Assembly: GCA_965229565.1 (NCBI GenBank)
Contig: OZ245888.1
Span: 1 to 64,000 of the forward strand
Reading direction: 5' to 3'
DNA from: JANQNX01 sp040217095
Lineage (GTDB): Bacteria; Pseudomonadota; Gammaproteobacteria; Eutrophobiales; Eutrophobiaceae
DNA: 64,000 nucleotides
Of this stretch, positions 47,567 to 56,006 are shown piece after piece. The notes below the pieces were generated by a model. It had not been told where the DNA came from. It did not search any database and saw only the letters and a program-made list of their open reading frames with translations. Position 1 is the first letter of the stretch, and the number at the start of each line of letters is the position of its first letter. A program made the position numbers and the translations under genes.

Positions 47567-47694
47567 GTTCTAACGTTGGAACTATATGAATTAATAATTT
47601 CGGTTGCTGCACATCAGCGACTTTAATTTCTAAGAGACAAAGGCGTCGCTTAGTTGATTGATAGAACTGTCAATCAACCAGCGGCGTTTTTTTT
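47567..47694 (+). terminator. ANTAR-type leader and attenuator of the redox operon
   Basis: Hairpin 1 GTTCT-AACGTT-GGAAC (47567-47582) has a six-base loop with A at 1 and G at 4. Hairpin 2 GTTGCTG-CACAT-CAGCGAC (47603-47621) has a five-base loop. The terminator (47643-47694) is a long stem of about 16 pairs around TAGAACTG followed by eight T, ending 13 bases before the first start codon. Unless antiterminated, little transcription would reach the operon. Confidence 0.82.
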
Positions 47695-47707
47695 GGACGA
47701 TATTTAA

Positions 47708-49690
47708 GTGAATACAGCCCTAAAGCTGGATAAAAATCTGGCTGAAAAAATACTATCAAGAAGTAACAAGCCGATAGTCATCGTTGGTACGGGACCGGTG
47801 GGCATGCGTTTTCTTAATGATTTGCTTGCCGACGGCATCAATCAGCCGGTAGTTATCTATGGCGGAGAGCCCTGGATGCCCTATAACCGGGTTCGCCTTT
47901 CTTCACTGCTGGCTGGAGAGATCAGCCACCAGGATATCCTGATTCCAGACTCGAATACTGGACCACAATCGCTAATTAAACGCTATAACTGCCGCGTCGT
48001 GCGTATCGATCCTGATAATAAACTGGTTGAAGATGAGCACGGGCAAACACAGGAATACGAAAAATTAATCCTTGCTACCGGTTCCAATGCATTCGTGCCC
48101 GAAATTCCCGGTATAAACATGAGGGGTGTTTACCAGTTTCGGGACCTAAAGGATACCGAGCACCTGATGGCCCGGCGCACAAGCAGTCGCCACACGGTAG
48201 TGTTGGGAGGAGGTTTACTGGGTCTTGAAGCCGCCCGGGCCATGCAACGTTACAGCACGCATGTATCAGTTATTGAACACAACCGTTTCCTCATGTTTCG
48301 ACAATTGGACGAAACCGCAGCAGGCATTTTCAAGCAACATGTTGAATCTATGGGCATCGATGTTTACCTGCAGGAATCAGTTAAACAGGTTCACGGCGAA
48401 GATCGTGTTACTCACATTGAATTACGTTCAGGCAAGGTACTGACCTGTGACACATTAATAGTATCTGCCGGTATTACTCCTAATATTGAACTGGCGAAGC
48501 AGGCCGGCCTGGCCTTTGGTAGAGGGATCAAGGTCAACGATGCGATGCAGACATCCAACCCTGATATATATGCAATCGGTGAATGTTGTGAGCATCAGGG
48601 ACAAATTTACGGCATTGTTGCGCCCGGTTATGAACAGGCCCTGATCGCGGCCATGAACATAGCCAGTAAACCCATGAAATACAAAGGCACGGTTCTGGCT
48701 ACCAGTCTCAAGGTTGTCGGCAAGCCTGTGTTCAGTATGGGTGATGTCGATGACAGTGTTCGTACCTACTCGACCTATACCTATCAAAAGGACGGTTTCT
48801 ATCGTCGCCTTAATGTGTATCGCGGCCGGTTACTTGGCGTTATAGCAATCGGTGAATGGTCGGAACTGATTCAACTCAAGGAACATGTCAAAAAAGGCAG
48901 GTTACTGTTTCCGTGGCAACTGCGACGTTTTACCAGTACTGGTGAGCTATGGGACAGCGATATTTTACAGGAAGTCACCCAGTGGCCTGCCGAGGCCACG
49001 GTTTGTTCGTGTAACGGCATATCTCGTGGGCAGCTCAGCAAGGAAATCAATAGCGGTTGCAGGACGATTTCACAACTTGCTGAAAAAACCGGGGCCTCCA
49101 CGGTTTGCGGTTCTTGTAAACCATTGCTGGTTAATATGCTCGGTCAGAAAGAGATTGAACCGACACGCGGCTGGAAACCATTATTGAAGGGTTCCGTGAT
49201 TGTAGTTGTTATGTGTTTCGTCGCTTACCTGCTCCCGGCCATACCCTATAACGATACGGTCCAGGTATCCTGGCGCTGGGACATGCTGTGGACCGAAAGC
49301 CTGTTCAAGCAGATCAGCGGTTTCACACTTCTGGCCATGTCTGTCCTGGTATTAATCCTGTCATTACGCAAGCGAATCAAATGGATCTCATGGGGAGATT
49401 TTCCAATCTGGCGCCTGCTTCATGCCCTGCTCGGCGGTAGCGCTATTTTTGTCCTGTTAATACATACCGGTTTTCGCCTTGGCGACAATCTGAATTTTTA
49501 TCTGATGATGAGTTTTACGTCGCTGTTATTGGTTGGCGCAATTATCGGTTCCGTGATTGCCATGGAACATAAGCTGGCCGCAAGCACAGTAAGACAGTTA
49601 AGAAATATCGGAACCTGGCTGCACATACTCCTGTTCTGGCCAATTCCAGTGTTGCTCGGCTTTCATATTTTTAAAACCTATTACTTTTAA
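47708..49690 (+). CDS. NAD(P)H/FAD reductase fused to [2Fe-2S] and di-haem cytochrome b domains
   Basis: 660 residues from GTG 47708. Residues 1-410 are a FAD/NAD(P)H oxidoreductase of the NirB/NasB class (V-G-T-G-P-V-G-M, G-G-G-L-L-G-L-E, and T-V-L-A-T-S-L-K-V near the end). Residues 425-475 are a BFD-like [2Fe-2S] domain with C433, C435, C467 and C470. Residues 485-660 hold about five helices with two His pairs, 572/586 and 639/653, each spaced by 14, the pattern of a bis-His di-haem cytochrome b. Electrons from cytoplasmic NAD(P)H could thus cross to the periplasmic cytochromes encoded next. I know no named protein with this exact fusion. First gene of a five-gene operon under nitrate-type control. 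Confidence 0.85.
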   Translation: MNTALKLDKNLAEKILSRSNKPIVIVGTGPVGMRFLNDLLADGINQPVVIYGGEPWMPYNRVRLSSLLAGEISHQDILIPDSNTGPQSLIKRYNCRVVRIDPDNKLVEDEHGQTQEYEKLILATGSNAFVPEIPGINMRGVYQFRDLKDTEHLMARRTSSRHTVVLGGGLLGLEAARAMQRYSTHVSVIEHNRFLMFRQLDETAAGIFKQHVESMGIDVYLQESVKQVHGEDRVTHIELRSGKVLTCDTLIVSAGITPNIELAKQAGLAFGRGIKVNDAMQTSNPDIYAIGECCEHQGQIYGIVAPGYEQALIAAMNIASKPMKYKGTVLATSLKVVGKPVFSMGDVDDSVRTYSTYTYQKDGFYRRLNVYRGRLLGVIAIGEWSELIQLKEHVKKGRLLFPWQLRRFTSTGELWDSDILQEVTQWPAEATVCSCNGISRGQLSKEINSGCRTISQLAEKTGASTVCGSCKPLLVNMLGQKEIEPTRGWKPLLKGSVIVVVMCFVAYLLPAIPYNDTVQVSWRWDMLWTESLFKQISGFTLLAMSVLVLILSLRKRIKWISWGDFPIWRLLHALLGGSAIFVLLIHTGFRLGDNLNFYLMMSFTSLLLVGAIIGSVIAMEHKLAASTVRQLRNIGTWLHILLFWPIPVLLGFHIFKTYYF

Positions 49691-49707
49691 GTGAACCCTG
49701 AAACTGA

Positions 49708-51159
49708 ATGCTCAAAAACAAAAATCTATGGCTATGGTTGATATGGCTTTTACTCACGCTTGCATTTACAACATACCTGGTAATGAAGATTAATAACAAG
49801 GCGGCAGATAAATCAATTTTTCTCCCTGGTGAAACCACGCACGGTCATCATCAAATAGAACTCGCCTGCGGAGCCTGCCATAGCAAATCGTTTGCTGACA
49901 AGGAAGCAATACAGGAGTCCTGCATGAATTGTCATGGCAAGGCATTAAAAGACAATGATGACAAACATCCAAAAAGCAAGTTTACCGACCCACGTAATGC
50001 CGAACGTGTTGCGATACTGGATGCCCGCTATTGCGTCACCTGCCATATAGAACACAACCCGGAAGTTACATTGGAAATGGGCGTGACCATGCCGCCTGAC
50101 TATTGCCACCTCTGTCATGAAAAAATCGCGGAGGAACGCCCCAGTCATGAAGGTATGGCATTTACCACCTGTGCTTCGGCCGGTTGTCATAACTACCACG
50201 ACAACCAGGCACTGTATGAAGACTACCTGATCAAGCATTTACATCAGCCCGATATCCTCGATAAACAGGAATTTCCGCCGGACTTGAACCTTGATGAACT
50301 CGCACCGGTATTACCCGAGTATCCGATCAAGGATTATCCGCTCGAACGCCTGAAACTGGTCGATGCGAATGCGCCACTAAATATTGAATACGACGCCGAG
50401 ATTCTATACGAATGGTTTGACACCACGCATGCCAACTCCGGTGTGAACTGTACTGCCTGCCACCAGCAAACAATTAATGAAAAGACGGTATGGACCGACA
50501 CGCCCGATCACAAGGTTTGTGCAAGTTGCCATGGACCCGAGGTAGATGGCTTCCTGGCAGGCAAACATGGTATGCGCCTGGATAGCGAAAGACTAAAACA
50601 GGAACTCACAGCAATGACACCCGACCTGGCACGTCTCCCGATGAAGAAAGACGTGCAACACAAGGAGCTGGGTTGTAACAGTTGCCATGAAGCACACGAC
50701 TATAACACCACCACGGCCCGGGTAGAGGCCTGCCTGGGTTGCCATGATGATGAACACAGCCTGGCCTATATCGATTCGCCACACCATAAACTCTGGAAAC
50801 AGGAACTGGCGGGTGAACTACCCGAACACAGTGGCGTTACCTGTGCCACCTGTCATATGCCACGAATAGAAAAGGAATTCATGGACGGCATGTTTTACAT
50901 GGGCATCGTGCAACACAACCAGAACGACACACTGCAACCAAATGAAAAGATGCTGCGACCGGTATGCATGGACTGCCATGGACTGGGCTTTGGCATTGAT
51001 GCCCTTGCCGATGAAAAACTGATTCATAACAACTTCGACGGGCAGCCAGGCGTTCATATTGAAAGCATGGACATGGCCGAAGTCCGCATGAAAGAAGCAG
51101 AGGAAAAGAGGAGACGTCTACGCGAGCAGGCTAAAGACGAAAATTCACCAACCCCATAA
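49708..51159 (+). CDS. Membrane-anchored multihaem cytochrome c with HAO-like C-terminal half
   Basis: 483 residues. An N-terminal transmembrane anchor (about 7-26) is followed by ten CxxCH haem sites (Cys at 54, 72, 109, 133, 248, 271, 323, 342, 379, 420) and one C-x4-C-H (155), so up to eleven haems. The C-terminal part has an order typical of hydroxylamine oxidoreductase/octahaem cytochromes as I remember them: D-S-P-H-H-K-L-W, G-V-T-C-A-T-C-H-M-P, then Q-H-N-Q-N-D-T and R-P-V-C-M-D-C-H. No CxxCK of NrfA is seen. It may reduce a nitrogen oxide or hydroxylamine, or only relay electrons; the sequence does not decide. Charged C-terminal tail (EEKRRRLREQ). Seventeen bases follow the cytochrome b fusion gene. 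Confidence 0.85.
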   Translation: MLKNKNLWLWLIWLLLTLAFTTYLVMKINNKAADKSIFLPGETTHGHHQIELACGACHSKSFADKEAIQESCMNCHGKALKDNDDKHPKSKFTDPRNAERVAILDARYCVTCHIEHNPEVTLEMGVTMPPDYCHLCHEKIAEERPSHEGMAFTTCASAGCHNYHDNQALYEDYLIKHLHQPDILDKQEFPPDLNLDELAPVLPEYPIKDYPLERLKLVDANAPLNIEYDAEILYEWFDTTHANSGVNCTACHQQTINEKTVWTDTPDHKVCASCHGPEVDGFLAGKHGMRLDSERLKQELTAMTPDLARLPMKKDVQHKELGCNSCHEAHDYNTTTARVEACLGCHDDEHSLAYIDSPHHKLWKQELAGELPEHSGVTCATCHMPRIEKEFMDGMFYMGIVQHNQNDTLQPNEKMLRPVCMDCHGLGFGIDALADEKLIHNNFDGQPGVHIESMDMAEVRMKEAEEKRRRLREQAKDENSPTP

Positions 51160-51186
51160 AAAAACCAGCACTACAGGAGAAGTAAA

Positions 51187-51771
51187 ATGTTAAAACTGAA
51201 AAAAGTCATGATTACGGCCACACTGGTAGCAGCTTGTGCCCTGCCATTCACAGCATCGTCGGAGATAGCCGATACACCGACGTTTACGCCCAAGCAGTTG
51301 GCCGACTGGCTACACCTGGTTATGTCGACTGACCGGGCGGTTTATACCAAGAAGATTGTGAACAGACTGGTAAAGAAGGACAAGGTCATCAAGGCCAGCG
51401 AGCATTTTGAAGATGACAAGGCCCTGGTATTACCGGCACAGATGTTCCGCTTCGGTGCAGAAGAAGTCGCCAAGAAAACGGACCAGTTTACCTATTCTCT
51501 GCAATCACTATGGCCTATCAACAAGCAGAACGCCCCGCGCACTGAAATAGAAAAGGCCGGCCTCGCCTATGTTAGCGAGAACAAGGGAGAAAACTACTAC
51601 GGTGTTGAAGAACTCGGGGGCACCCAGTATTTCACCGCCGTGTATGCCGACCCCGCTGTTGCGCCTGTTTGTGTCAGCTGTCATAACGAACACAAGGACA
51701 CACCAAAGAGTGATTTCAAACTGGGTGATGTTATGGGCGGCGTGGTGATTCGTATACCTCTGAAGGGCTAA
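51187..51771 (+). CDS. Periplasmic Tll0287-like (DUF3365) mono-haem cytochrome
   Basis: 194 residues. A Sec signal peptide ends near P-F-T-A-S-S. The body has a PAS-like Tll0287/DUF3365 fold with P-A-Q-M-F-R-F-G, Q-S-L-W-P-I-N-K-Q-N-A-P and Y-F-T-A-V-Y-A-D, and one haem site C-V-S-C-H near the C-terminus followed by D-V-M-G-G-V-V-I-R-I-P. Such proteins bind one haem c and may act as sensors or redox carriers. AGGAG lies before the ATG. It stands between two other cytochrome genes. Confidence 0.88.
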   Translation: MLKLKKVMITATLVAACALPFTASSEIADTPTFTPKQLADWLHLVMSTDRAVYTKKIVNRLVKKDKVIKASEHFEDDKALVLPAQMFRFGAEEVAKKTDQFTYSLQSLWPINKQNAPRTEIEKAGLAYVSENKGENYYGVEELGGTQYFTAVYADPAVAPVCVSCHNEHKDTPKSDFKLGDVMGGVVIRIPLKG

Positions 51772-51775
51772 CGAA

Positions 51776-52138
51776 ATGCGTTCTGCCATCACATTATCCA
51801 TGACTTTGTGCCTGATGCCTTTTTTCGTACACGCAGACGAAAGCCGGTATCGGGATTTTGACAGCGATCACCTGATTTTTGGCAAAAAAGTCTGGATTGA
51901 AACATGTGAAGGCTGCCACGGCTGGGGAATAGGTGGTGCACCTATTCCCCTCCACTACGACCAATGGGAAGACCGCATCGCCAAGGGTAAAGACATCCTG
52001 TACCAGCATGCTATCGATGGATACTTTGGACCCGATGACAGCATGATGCCCGAGCGTGGCGGTAACCCGGAACTCAGTGACGAAGAAGTCAAAGCTGCCG
52101 TGGATTACATGGTTGAACTGGCAAAAAGTCACCAATAA
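51776..52138 (+). CDS. Small periplasmic cytochrome c
   Basis: 120 residues. A signal peptide ends near V-H-A-D-E, then a class I-type cytochrome c with a single haem site C-E-G-C-H-G-W and a likely methionine ligand in D-S-M-M-P-E-R-G-G, ending with the helix V-K-A-A-V-D-Y-M-V-E. It resembles cytochrome c5-type electron carriers. Four bases separate it from the preceding gene. Confidence 0.9.
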   Translation: MRSAITLSMTLCLMPFFVHADESRYRDFDSDHLIFGKKVWIETCEGCHGWGIGGAPIPLHYDQWEDRIAKGKDILYQHAIDGYFGPDDSMMPERGGNPELSDEEVKAAVDYMVELAKSHQ

Positions 52139-52158
52139 ACGAGACGAGGAGAATTGCA

Positions 52159-52572
52159 ATGACCCCGAAACAAATTGAACTGGTTAGCGGCACCTGGGAA
52201 ATGGTGTTACCCATTTCAGACCAGGCTGCGGCCATGTTCTATGCCCGGCTATTTGAGATCGCGCCTGAAGTAAAACCGCTGTTTTCCGGTGATATGGAAG
52301 CACAGGGTAAGAAACTGATGCAAATGATCAACACCGCAGTGGATAACATCGAAGATGTGGAAAAGATCATTCCAGCACTTGAAGATTTGGGTAAACGCCA
52401 TGTTGGGTATGGCGTCACAGATGAACACTACGCCCAGGTGGCAGAAGCATTACTATGGACCCTGGAGCAAGGGCTGGGTGACGCTTTTACAGAGGATGTG
52501 AAACAGGCGTGGACGGAAACCTACATGACGCTGGCAGGCGTCATGATTGAGGCTTCAAAGGAAGCTGCTTAA
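52159..52572 (+). CDS. Single-domain globin (Vitreoscilla haemoglobin-like)
   Basis: 137 residues with no signal peptide, so cytoplasmic. The globin pattern is close to Vitreoscilla haemoglobin and the haem domain of flavohaemoglobin: F-Y-A-R-L-F-E-I-A-P-E-V-K-P-L-F at the B-C region and the proximal histidine in L-G-K-R-H-V-G-Y-G-V. No reductase domain is fused. Such globins bind O2 or NO. The strong Shine-Dalgarno (GAGGAG) and the preceding small gap make it the last gene of the operon. NO scavenging during nitrite metabolism is a reasonable inference. Confidence 0.92.
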   Translation: MTPKQIELVSGTWEMVLPISDQAAAMFYARLFEIAPEVKPLFSGDMEAQGKKLMQMINTAVDNIEDVEKIIPALEDLGKRHVGYGVTDEHYAQVAEALLWTLEQGLGDAFTEDVKQAWTETYMTLAGVMIEASKEAA

Positions 52573-52640
52573 GTGAGAAACAACGTGACCAGGGACGGTC
52601 ATTACCGTGTACCGCAATGCAACCGTCTGTATACCATGTA

Positions 52641-52669
52641 AAAAAAACCCGCCAATGGCGGGTTTTTTT
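52641..52669. terminator. Bidirectional intrinsic terminator after the globin gene
   Basis: AAACCCGCC-AAT-GGCGGGTTT flanked by A- and T-runs. It closes the redox operon on the plus strand and the small 74-residue gene on the minus strand. The stem is the same as at 31471-31497. Confidence 0.92.
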
Positions 52670-52686
52670 ATTTCCTTAACCTGTGA

Positions 52687-52911
52687 TTACTCGGTAATCA
52701 CTACTTCAGCAGAGCCTTCAGCTTCTGAAGACGTACCAAGCTCTGCATTACAGTCCAGGATGAAGTTATCATATTCTTCACCAGCCAGACCAAGTTCTGC
52801 AGCTTCCTGTTCGCAGGTCATATCCACAACCTGGCCTTCCTCTGCAACAGCACGGGAAGAATAAACCATGCCTGACAGGCACAGGATTAGTAGTAGTTCT
52901 AACGATTTCAT
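52687..52911 (-). CDS. Small exported protein of unknown function (74 aa)
   Basis: 74 residues. An N-terminal signal peptide (MKSLELLLILCLSGMVYSSR, cut near A-V-A-E) is followed by an acidic mature part of about 50 residues with two cysteines (M-T-C-E-Q-E and I-L-D-C-N-A) that could form a disulfide. I do not recognise a family. It has its own terminator in common with the globin gene and a 300-base region upstream. Confidence 0.75.
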   Translation of the reverse strand: MKSLELLLILCLSGMVYSSRAVAEEGQVVDMTCEQEAAELGLAGEEYDNFILDCNAELGTSSEAEGSAEVVITE

Positions 52912-53216
52912 ACGTAAATCCTCAATAACAGTTAACAGTAAATTTCACTAACCATTACCTGGATCCAGCTTCGGCGGGCTTTTGGAGGCTACTTGGAAAG
53001 AAGGGCTTCTATACCAGTCTAGACACTTTACAAACTGCTTGGCAGTTCCAATTATTGGCAGCAGATTTATACGCCTGGCCAATTTACCTGTCAATGGGAT
53101 TTATACGGCGGCAGGCATACCCCGACTAGAAAGCGAATAGTGAGTCCTTTCATGTTCAGCTTCAATTCAGCTTACCTTCCTATACTCCTCCCATCTTTCA
53201 ACTTATTGGAGATTAA
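52912..53216. other. Divergent intergenic region
   Basis: 305 bases without a gene between the 74-residue gene (-) and the PepSY operon (+). It holds the response-regulator box and promoter at 53155-53186. I see nothing else in it. Confidence 0.6.
53155..53186 (+). promoter_or_regulatory. OmpR-family direct-repeat box and promoter of the PepSY/two-component operon
   Basis: TTCAGCTT is repeated exactly at 53155-53162 and 53166-53173, a period of 11 bases, as in PhoP/PmrA/QseB-type binding boxes. A TATACT -10 hexamer lies at 53181-53186, so the second repeat replaces the -35 element. Autoactivation by the response regulator encoded at 54016 is the obvious reading. Confidence 0.68.
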
Positions 53217-53576
53217 ATGATGAAAAACAGCAGTAAATACCTGTTAATTGCCGGGGGTATCGCGTTAGGTACCGTGGGCGGTATAACGATTGGCGTCTCA
53301 AGTGCGGACGATTTACATGAAGTCGCCCGGGCGCCACAGGACTTTATCCAGAAGGTAAACGGAAATAGCCCCAAAAAACCACTGTTACCGATTAACAAGA
53401 TCATCGGTCAATACGAAAACGATGGCAGCCAGGTCACGGAAATCGAGCTGGACCGCGAACTGTTCCGGGATGTTTACGAACTGGAACTTGTCGATGCCAG
53501 TGGCCAGGGCTGGGATATCGATGTAGATGCCCGAACTGGAGAGGAATTATCAAAATACAAGGATTGGGACGACTAG
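53217..53576 (+). CDS. PepSY-domain protein
   Basis: 119 residues. A membrane signal/anchor segment (about 8-29, L-L-I-A-G-G-I-A-L-G) is followed by a PepSY domain with the pattern E-I-E-L-D-R-E-L-F-R-D-V-Y-E-L-E-L-V-D and W-D-I-D-V-D-A-R-T-G-E. PepSY proteins act in the periplasm and are often inhibitors or sensors paired with two-component systems. It is the first gene of the unit leading to the PhoP/PhoQ-like pair, with GGAG upstream of the ATG. Confidence 0.85.
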   Translation: MMKNSSKYLLIAGGIALGTVGGITIGVSSADDLHEVARAPQDFIQKVNGNSPKKPLLPINKIIGQYENDGSQVTEIELDRELFRDVYELELVDASGQGWDIDVDARTGEELSKYKDWDD

Positions 53577-53593
53577 TTCATTGTCGTATTATA

Positions 53594-53618
53594 GCCCGGT
53601 AACCTCAGGTTGCCGGGC
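53594..53618 (+). promoter_or_regulatory. Intercistronic hairpin between the two PepSY genes
   Basis: GCCCGGTAACC-TCA-GGTTGCCGGGC is an eleven-pair stem with one G-U and no following T-run, so it is probably an mRNA stabiliser or partial attenuator rather than a terminator. Confidence 0.6.
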
Positions 53619-53638
53619 CAATACCTGAAAAGCTGGAG

Positions 53639-54016
53639 ATGAAAATGAGAAATGTAATACTGATACTTGGAGGCCTGCTACTTATGGCTATTCAGCCCGG
53701 CATGGCAGCAACGAGTGAAAAAGGGCTCTCCCCGTTTGATATTGTACAACTGGAACAGATGGTAATCGTTGCCGAAGCCGATTTCTCGGCCGATGAAATT
53801 AAGCAGTTGAAAGACTCTGGTAACATCATGCCGCTCGAATCCATCCTGCAACTGGTACAAAAGAATTATGAGGGCCGGATCATCGAGGTTGAACTTGATA
53901 AAGAAGACAAAACGTATGTCTACGAAATAGAACTCGTCGATGATAATAATATTGTCTGGGAACTGGAAGTTGACGCGGCAACCGGCAAAGTGCTTAAACG
54001 TGAGCAGGACGACTAA
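53639..54016 (+). CDS. Second PepSY-domain exported protein
   Basis: 125 residues. A signal peptide ends near Q-P-G-M-A-A, then a predicted helical part and a PepSY unit with G-R-I-I-E-V-E-L-D-K-E-D-K-T-Y-V-Y-E-I-E-L-V-D and W-E-L-E-V-D-A-A-T-G-K-V-L-K-R, paralogous to the gene before it. Its stop overlaps the response-regulator start (TAATG). Likely a periplasmic modulator of the adjacent sensor kinase. Confidence 0.87.
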   Translation: MKMRNVILILGGLLLMAIQPGMAATSEKGLSPFDIVQLEQMVIVAEADFSADEIKQLKDSGNIMPLESILQLVQKNYEGRIIEVELDKEDKTYVYEIELVDDNNIVWELEVDAATGKVLKREQDD

Positions 54017-54681
54017 TGCGAATATTGCTGGTTGAAGATGACGTAGCACTGGCCAATGATCTGCAAAAAAAGCTACTTCAATCAGGATTCGTGGTAGACG
54101 TTAGCCATGACGGCATCGATGGTAAATTCAGGGCAGATACTGAATCCTATGATGCGGTCATTCTTGACCTGGGTTTGCCCGGCCAACCCGGCATAGAAGT
54201 CTTGCAACAGTGGCGCAACGATAATAATGACATTCCCGTATTAATACTGACCGCACGTGGTGCCTGGCACGAAAAAGTCGATGGCTTCAAGGCTGGTGCC
54301 GATGATTACCTAAGCAAACCATTCCATGTTGAGGAACTCATAGCCCGCCTGCAGGCTTTGATACGACGCCGAAATGGGCGTGCCGGGGCAACGTTAACGG
54401 CAGCCGGCCTCACACTGGATGAAGACACACAGCAACTCACGCTTGCCAACAACAGCAGCGTCGATCTCACCGCCACTGAATTTCGTATGCTCTCGTACCT
54501 GATGCAACATCCGGACAAGATCCTATCCAAATCGCGCCTGATAGAGCATGTACTGGCCAGCGACTCTGCCGGAGATGAAAATCTTATCGAGGTTTACATC
54601 AATCGGTTGCGACGCAAGATAGGCCCTGGGAAGATCGAGACACGACGCGGACAGGGATACATATTAAAGGACACGGATTGA
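54016..54681 (+). CDS. OmpR/PhoP-family response regulator
   Basis: 221 residues. Receiver domain (1-118) with acidic pocket E-D-D, phospho-acceptor Asp in V-I-L-D-L-G-L-P-G, T-A-R and K-P-F, then a winged-helix DNA-binding domain (about 130-220) with L-T-A-T-E-F-R-M-L and V-Y-I-N-R-L-R-R-K-I ending R-R-G-Q-G-Y. Closest in pattern to PhoP/QseB regulators. It overlaps the sensor kinase by four bases and probably binds the 11-base-period box at 53155. Confidence 0.94.
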   Translation: MRILLVEDDVALANDLQKKLLQSGFVVDVSHDGIDGKFRADTESYDAVILDLGLPGQPGIEVLQQWRNDNNDIPVLILTARGAWHEKVDGFKAGADDYLSKPFHVEELIARLQALIRRRNGRAGATLTAAGLTLDEDTQQLTLANNSSVDLTATEFRMLSYLMQHPDKILSKSRLIEHVLASDSAGDENLIEVYINRLRRKIGPGKIETRRGQGYILKDTD

Positions 54682-56006
54682 AATCATTAAAGGCACGTCT
54701 TGGGATAGAACTGGTTATCGCACTCATCGTTGTGTTCGCACTGCAGTGGGCACTGGTCAGTTATTTTATCAAGTACGTTACAGAAACCTATATCACTTCG
54801 CGTATCGAACATGACATTGATGTACTGCTAGCCAACATTGTTATAAACGAACAAGGCAATATAACGCTGGCCCGAGAACCGGAAGGAAGGTATAGCGAGG
54901 GACCATTTACCGGCCACTATTACGTGATCAGGGCCAACAACGAGATTTTACGCTCCCGCTCACTCTGGGATCAGTCTCTGGATATCAATACTGTTGGTGT
55001 TGGCGCTACATCCCTGCAACGTCTCCGGGGTCCGCTGGAACAGCCCTTGCTGATGGTAACCAAGGGCTTCAACAAGCTGTATACCGATATCAATGTGACC
55101 GTGGCCGAAGACATCACAACCCTGAATAGCGGCATCAAGACAATGCAGTCAGCATACTTGCTATTGTCGTCATGTCTGCTGTTATTGCTGTTATTGTCAC
55201 AACAGTGGATCGTGCATCGAGCATTAAAGTCACTAACTACGACCCGCCTGAACCTTGAGCGCGTCAGTCGTGGAGATACAGACAATTTGTCCGAGGCTGT
55301 TCCTGACGAAGTGTTACCACTGGTTCAGGAAATCAACCTGCTACTTGAATTATTATCGCGCCGTTTGCAAAAAACCCGTACGGCCGTGGGTAATCTTGCG
55401 CATTCGCTAAAGACGCCGTTAAGCCTTTTAAAAAATATAAAAGATGATCCGGCAATAAAAAACGAAACTGAATTATTAACTACCCTGGACAAACAAATCG
55501 AATCGATCCAGGTCACGCTGGAACGTGAACTGAATCGTGCCAGGCTTGCTGGCGATGCCAAATCCGGGCAGCGTTTTCTGCCGGGCAAGGAATTACCAGC
55601 ATTGGTTGAAACCCTGGAGCAAATATATAAAGAGCAGAACCTGGAAATTGTATTGGTCAACCAGCAACAAACCAGTTGGAACGCAGACCGCGAAGATATG
55701 CTGGAACTGTTCGGCAACCTCGCGGACAACGCCTGCAAATGGGCAAAATCAACAGTGACAATCACATTGGGCACTCAGCCTGGCCAGTTCACCATTGAGG
55801 ACGATGGCCCGGGCTTTCCTGCCGACCAGATCGAGTTGCTAAGCCAGCGCGGCCAACGCCTGGACGAATCTATACAGGGTCACGGACTGGGACTATCTAT
55901 TGTTCATGATATCGTGCAGTTTTATAAGGGTACGATTGAATTCGAACCATCTGCCGAGATAGGTGGGTTGCTTGTAAAGGTAAAACTCTTTAATAACCAG
56001 GAGTGA
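54678..56006 (+). CDS. PhoQ-like sensor histidine kinase
   Basis: 442 residues from TTG 54678, which overlaps the response-regulator stop (TTGA); no better in-frame start is near. Two transmembrane helices (about 8-32 and 155-178) enclose a periplasmic sensor of about 120 residues. Then come a HAMP-like linker, an H-box with N-L-A-H-S-L-K-T-P-L-S, N-box (G-N-L-A-D-N-A-C-K-W-A), G-boxes (D-D-G-P-G-F and G-H-G-L-G-L-S-I-V). The A-H-S-L-K-T-P form is that of PhoQ-type kinases. The periplasmic PepSY proteins are likely modulators. Confidence 0.92.
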   Translation: MKSLKARLGIELVIALIVVFALQWALVSYFIKYVTETYITSRIEHDIDVLLANIVINEQGNITLAREPEGRYSEGPFTGHYYVIRANNEILRSRSLWDQSLDINTVGVGATSLQRLRGPLEQPLLMVTKGFNKLYTDINVTVAEDITTLNSGIKTMQSAYLLLSSCLLLLLLLSQQWIVHRALKSLTTTRLNLERVSRGDTDNLSEAVPDEVLPLVQEINLLLELLSRRLQKTRTAVGNLAHSLKTPLSLLKNIKDDPAIKNETELLTTLDKQIESIQVTLERELNRARLAGDAKSGQRFLPGKELPALVETLEQIYKEQNLEIVLVNQQQTSWNADREDMLELFGNLADNACKWAKSTVTITLGTQPGQFTIEDDGPGFPADQIELLSQRGQRLDESIQGHGLGLSIVHDIVQFYKGTIEFEPSAEIGGLLVKVKLFNNQE

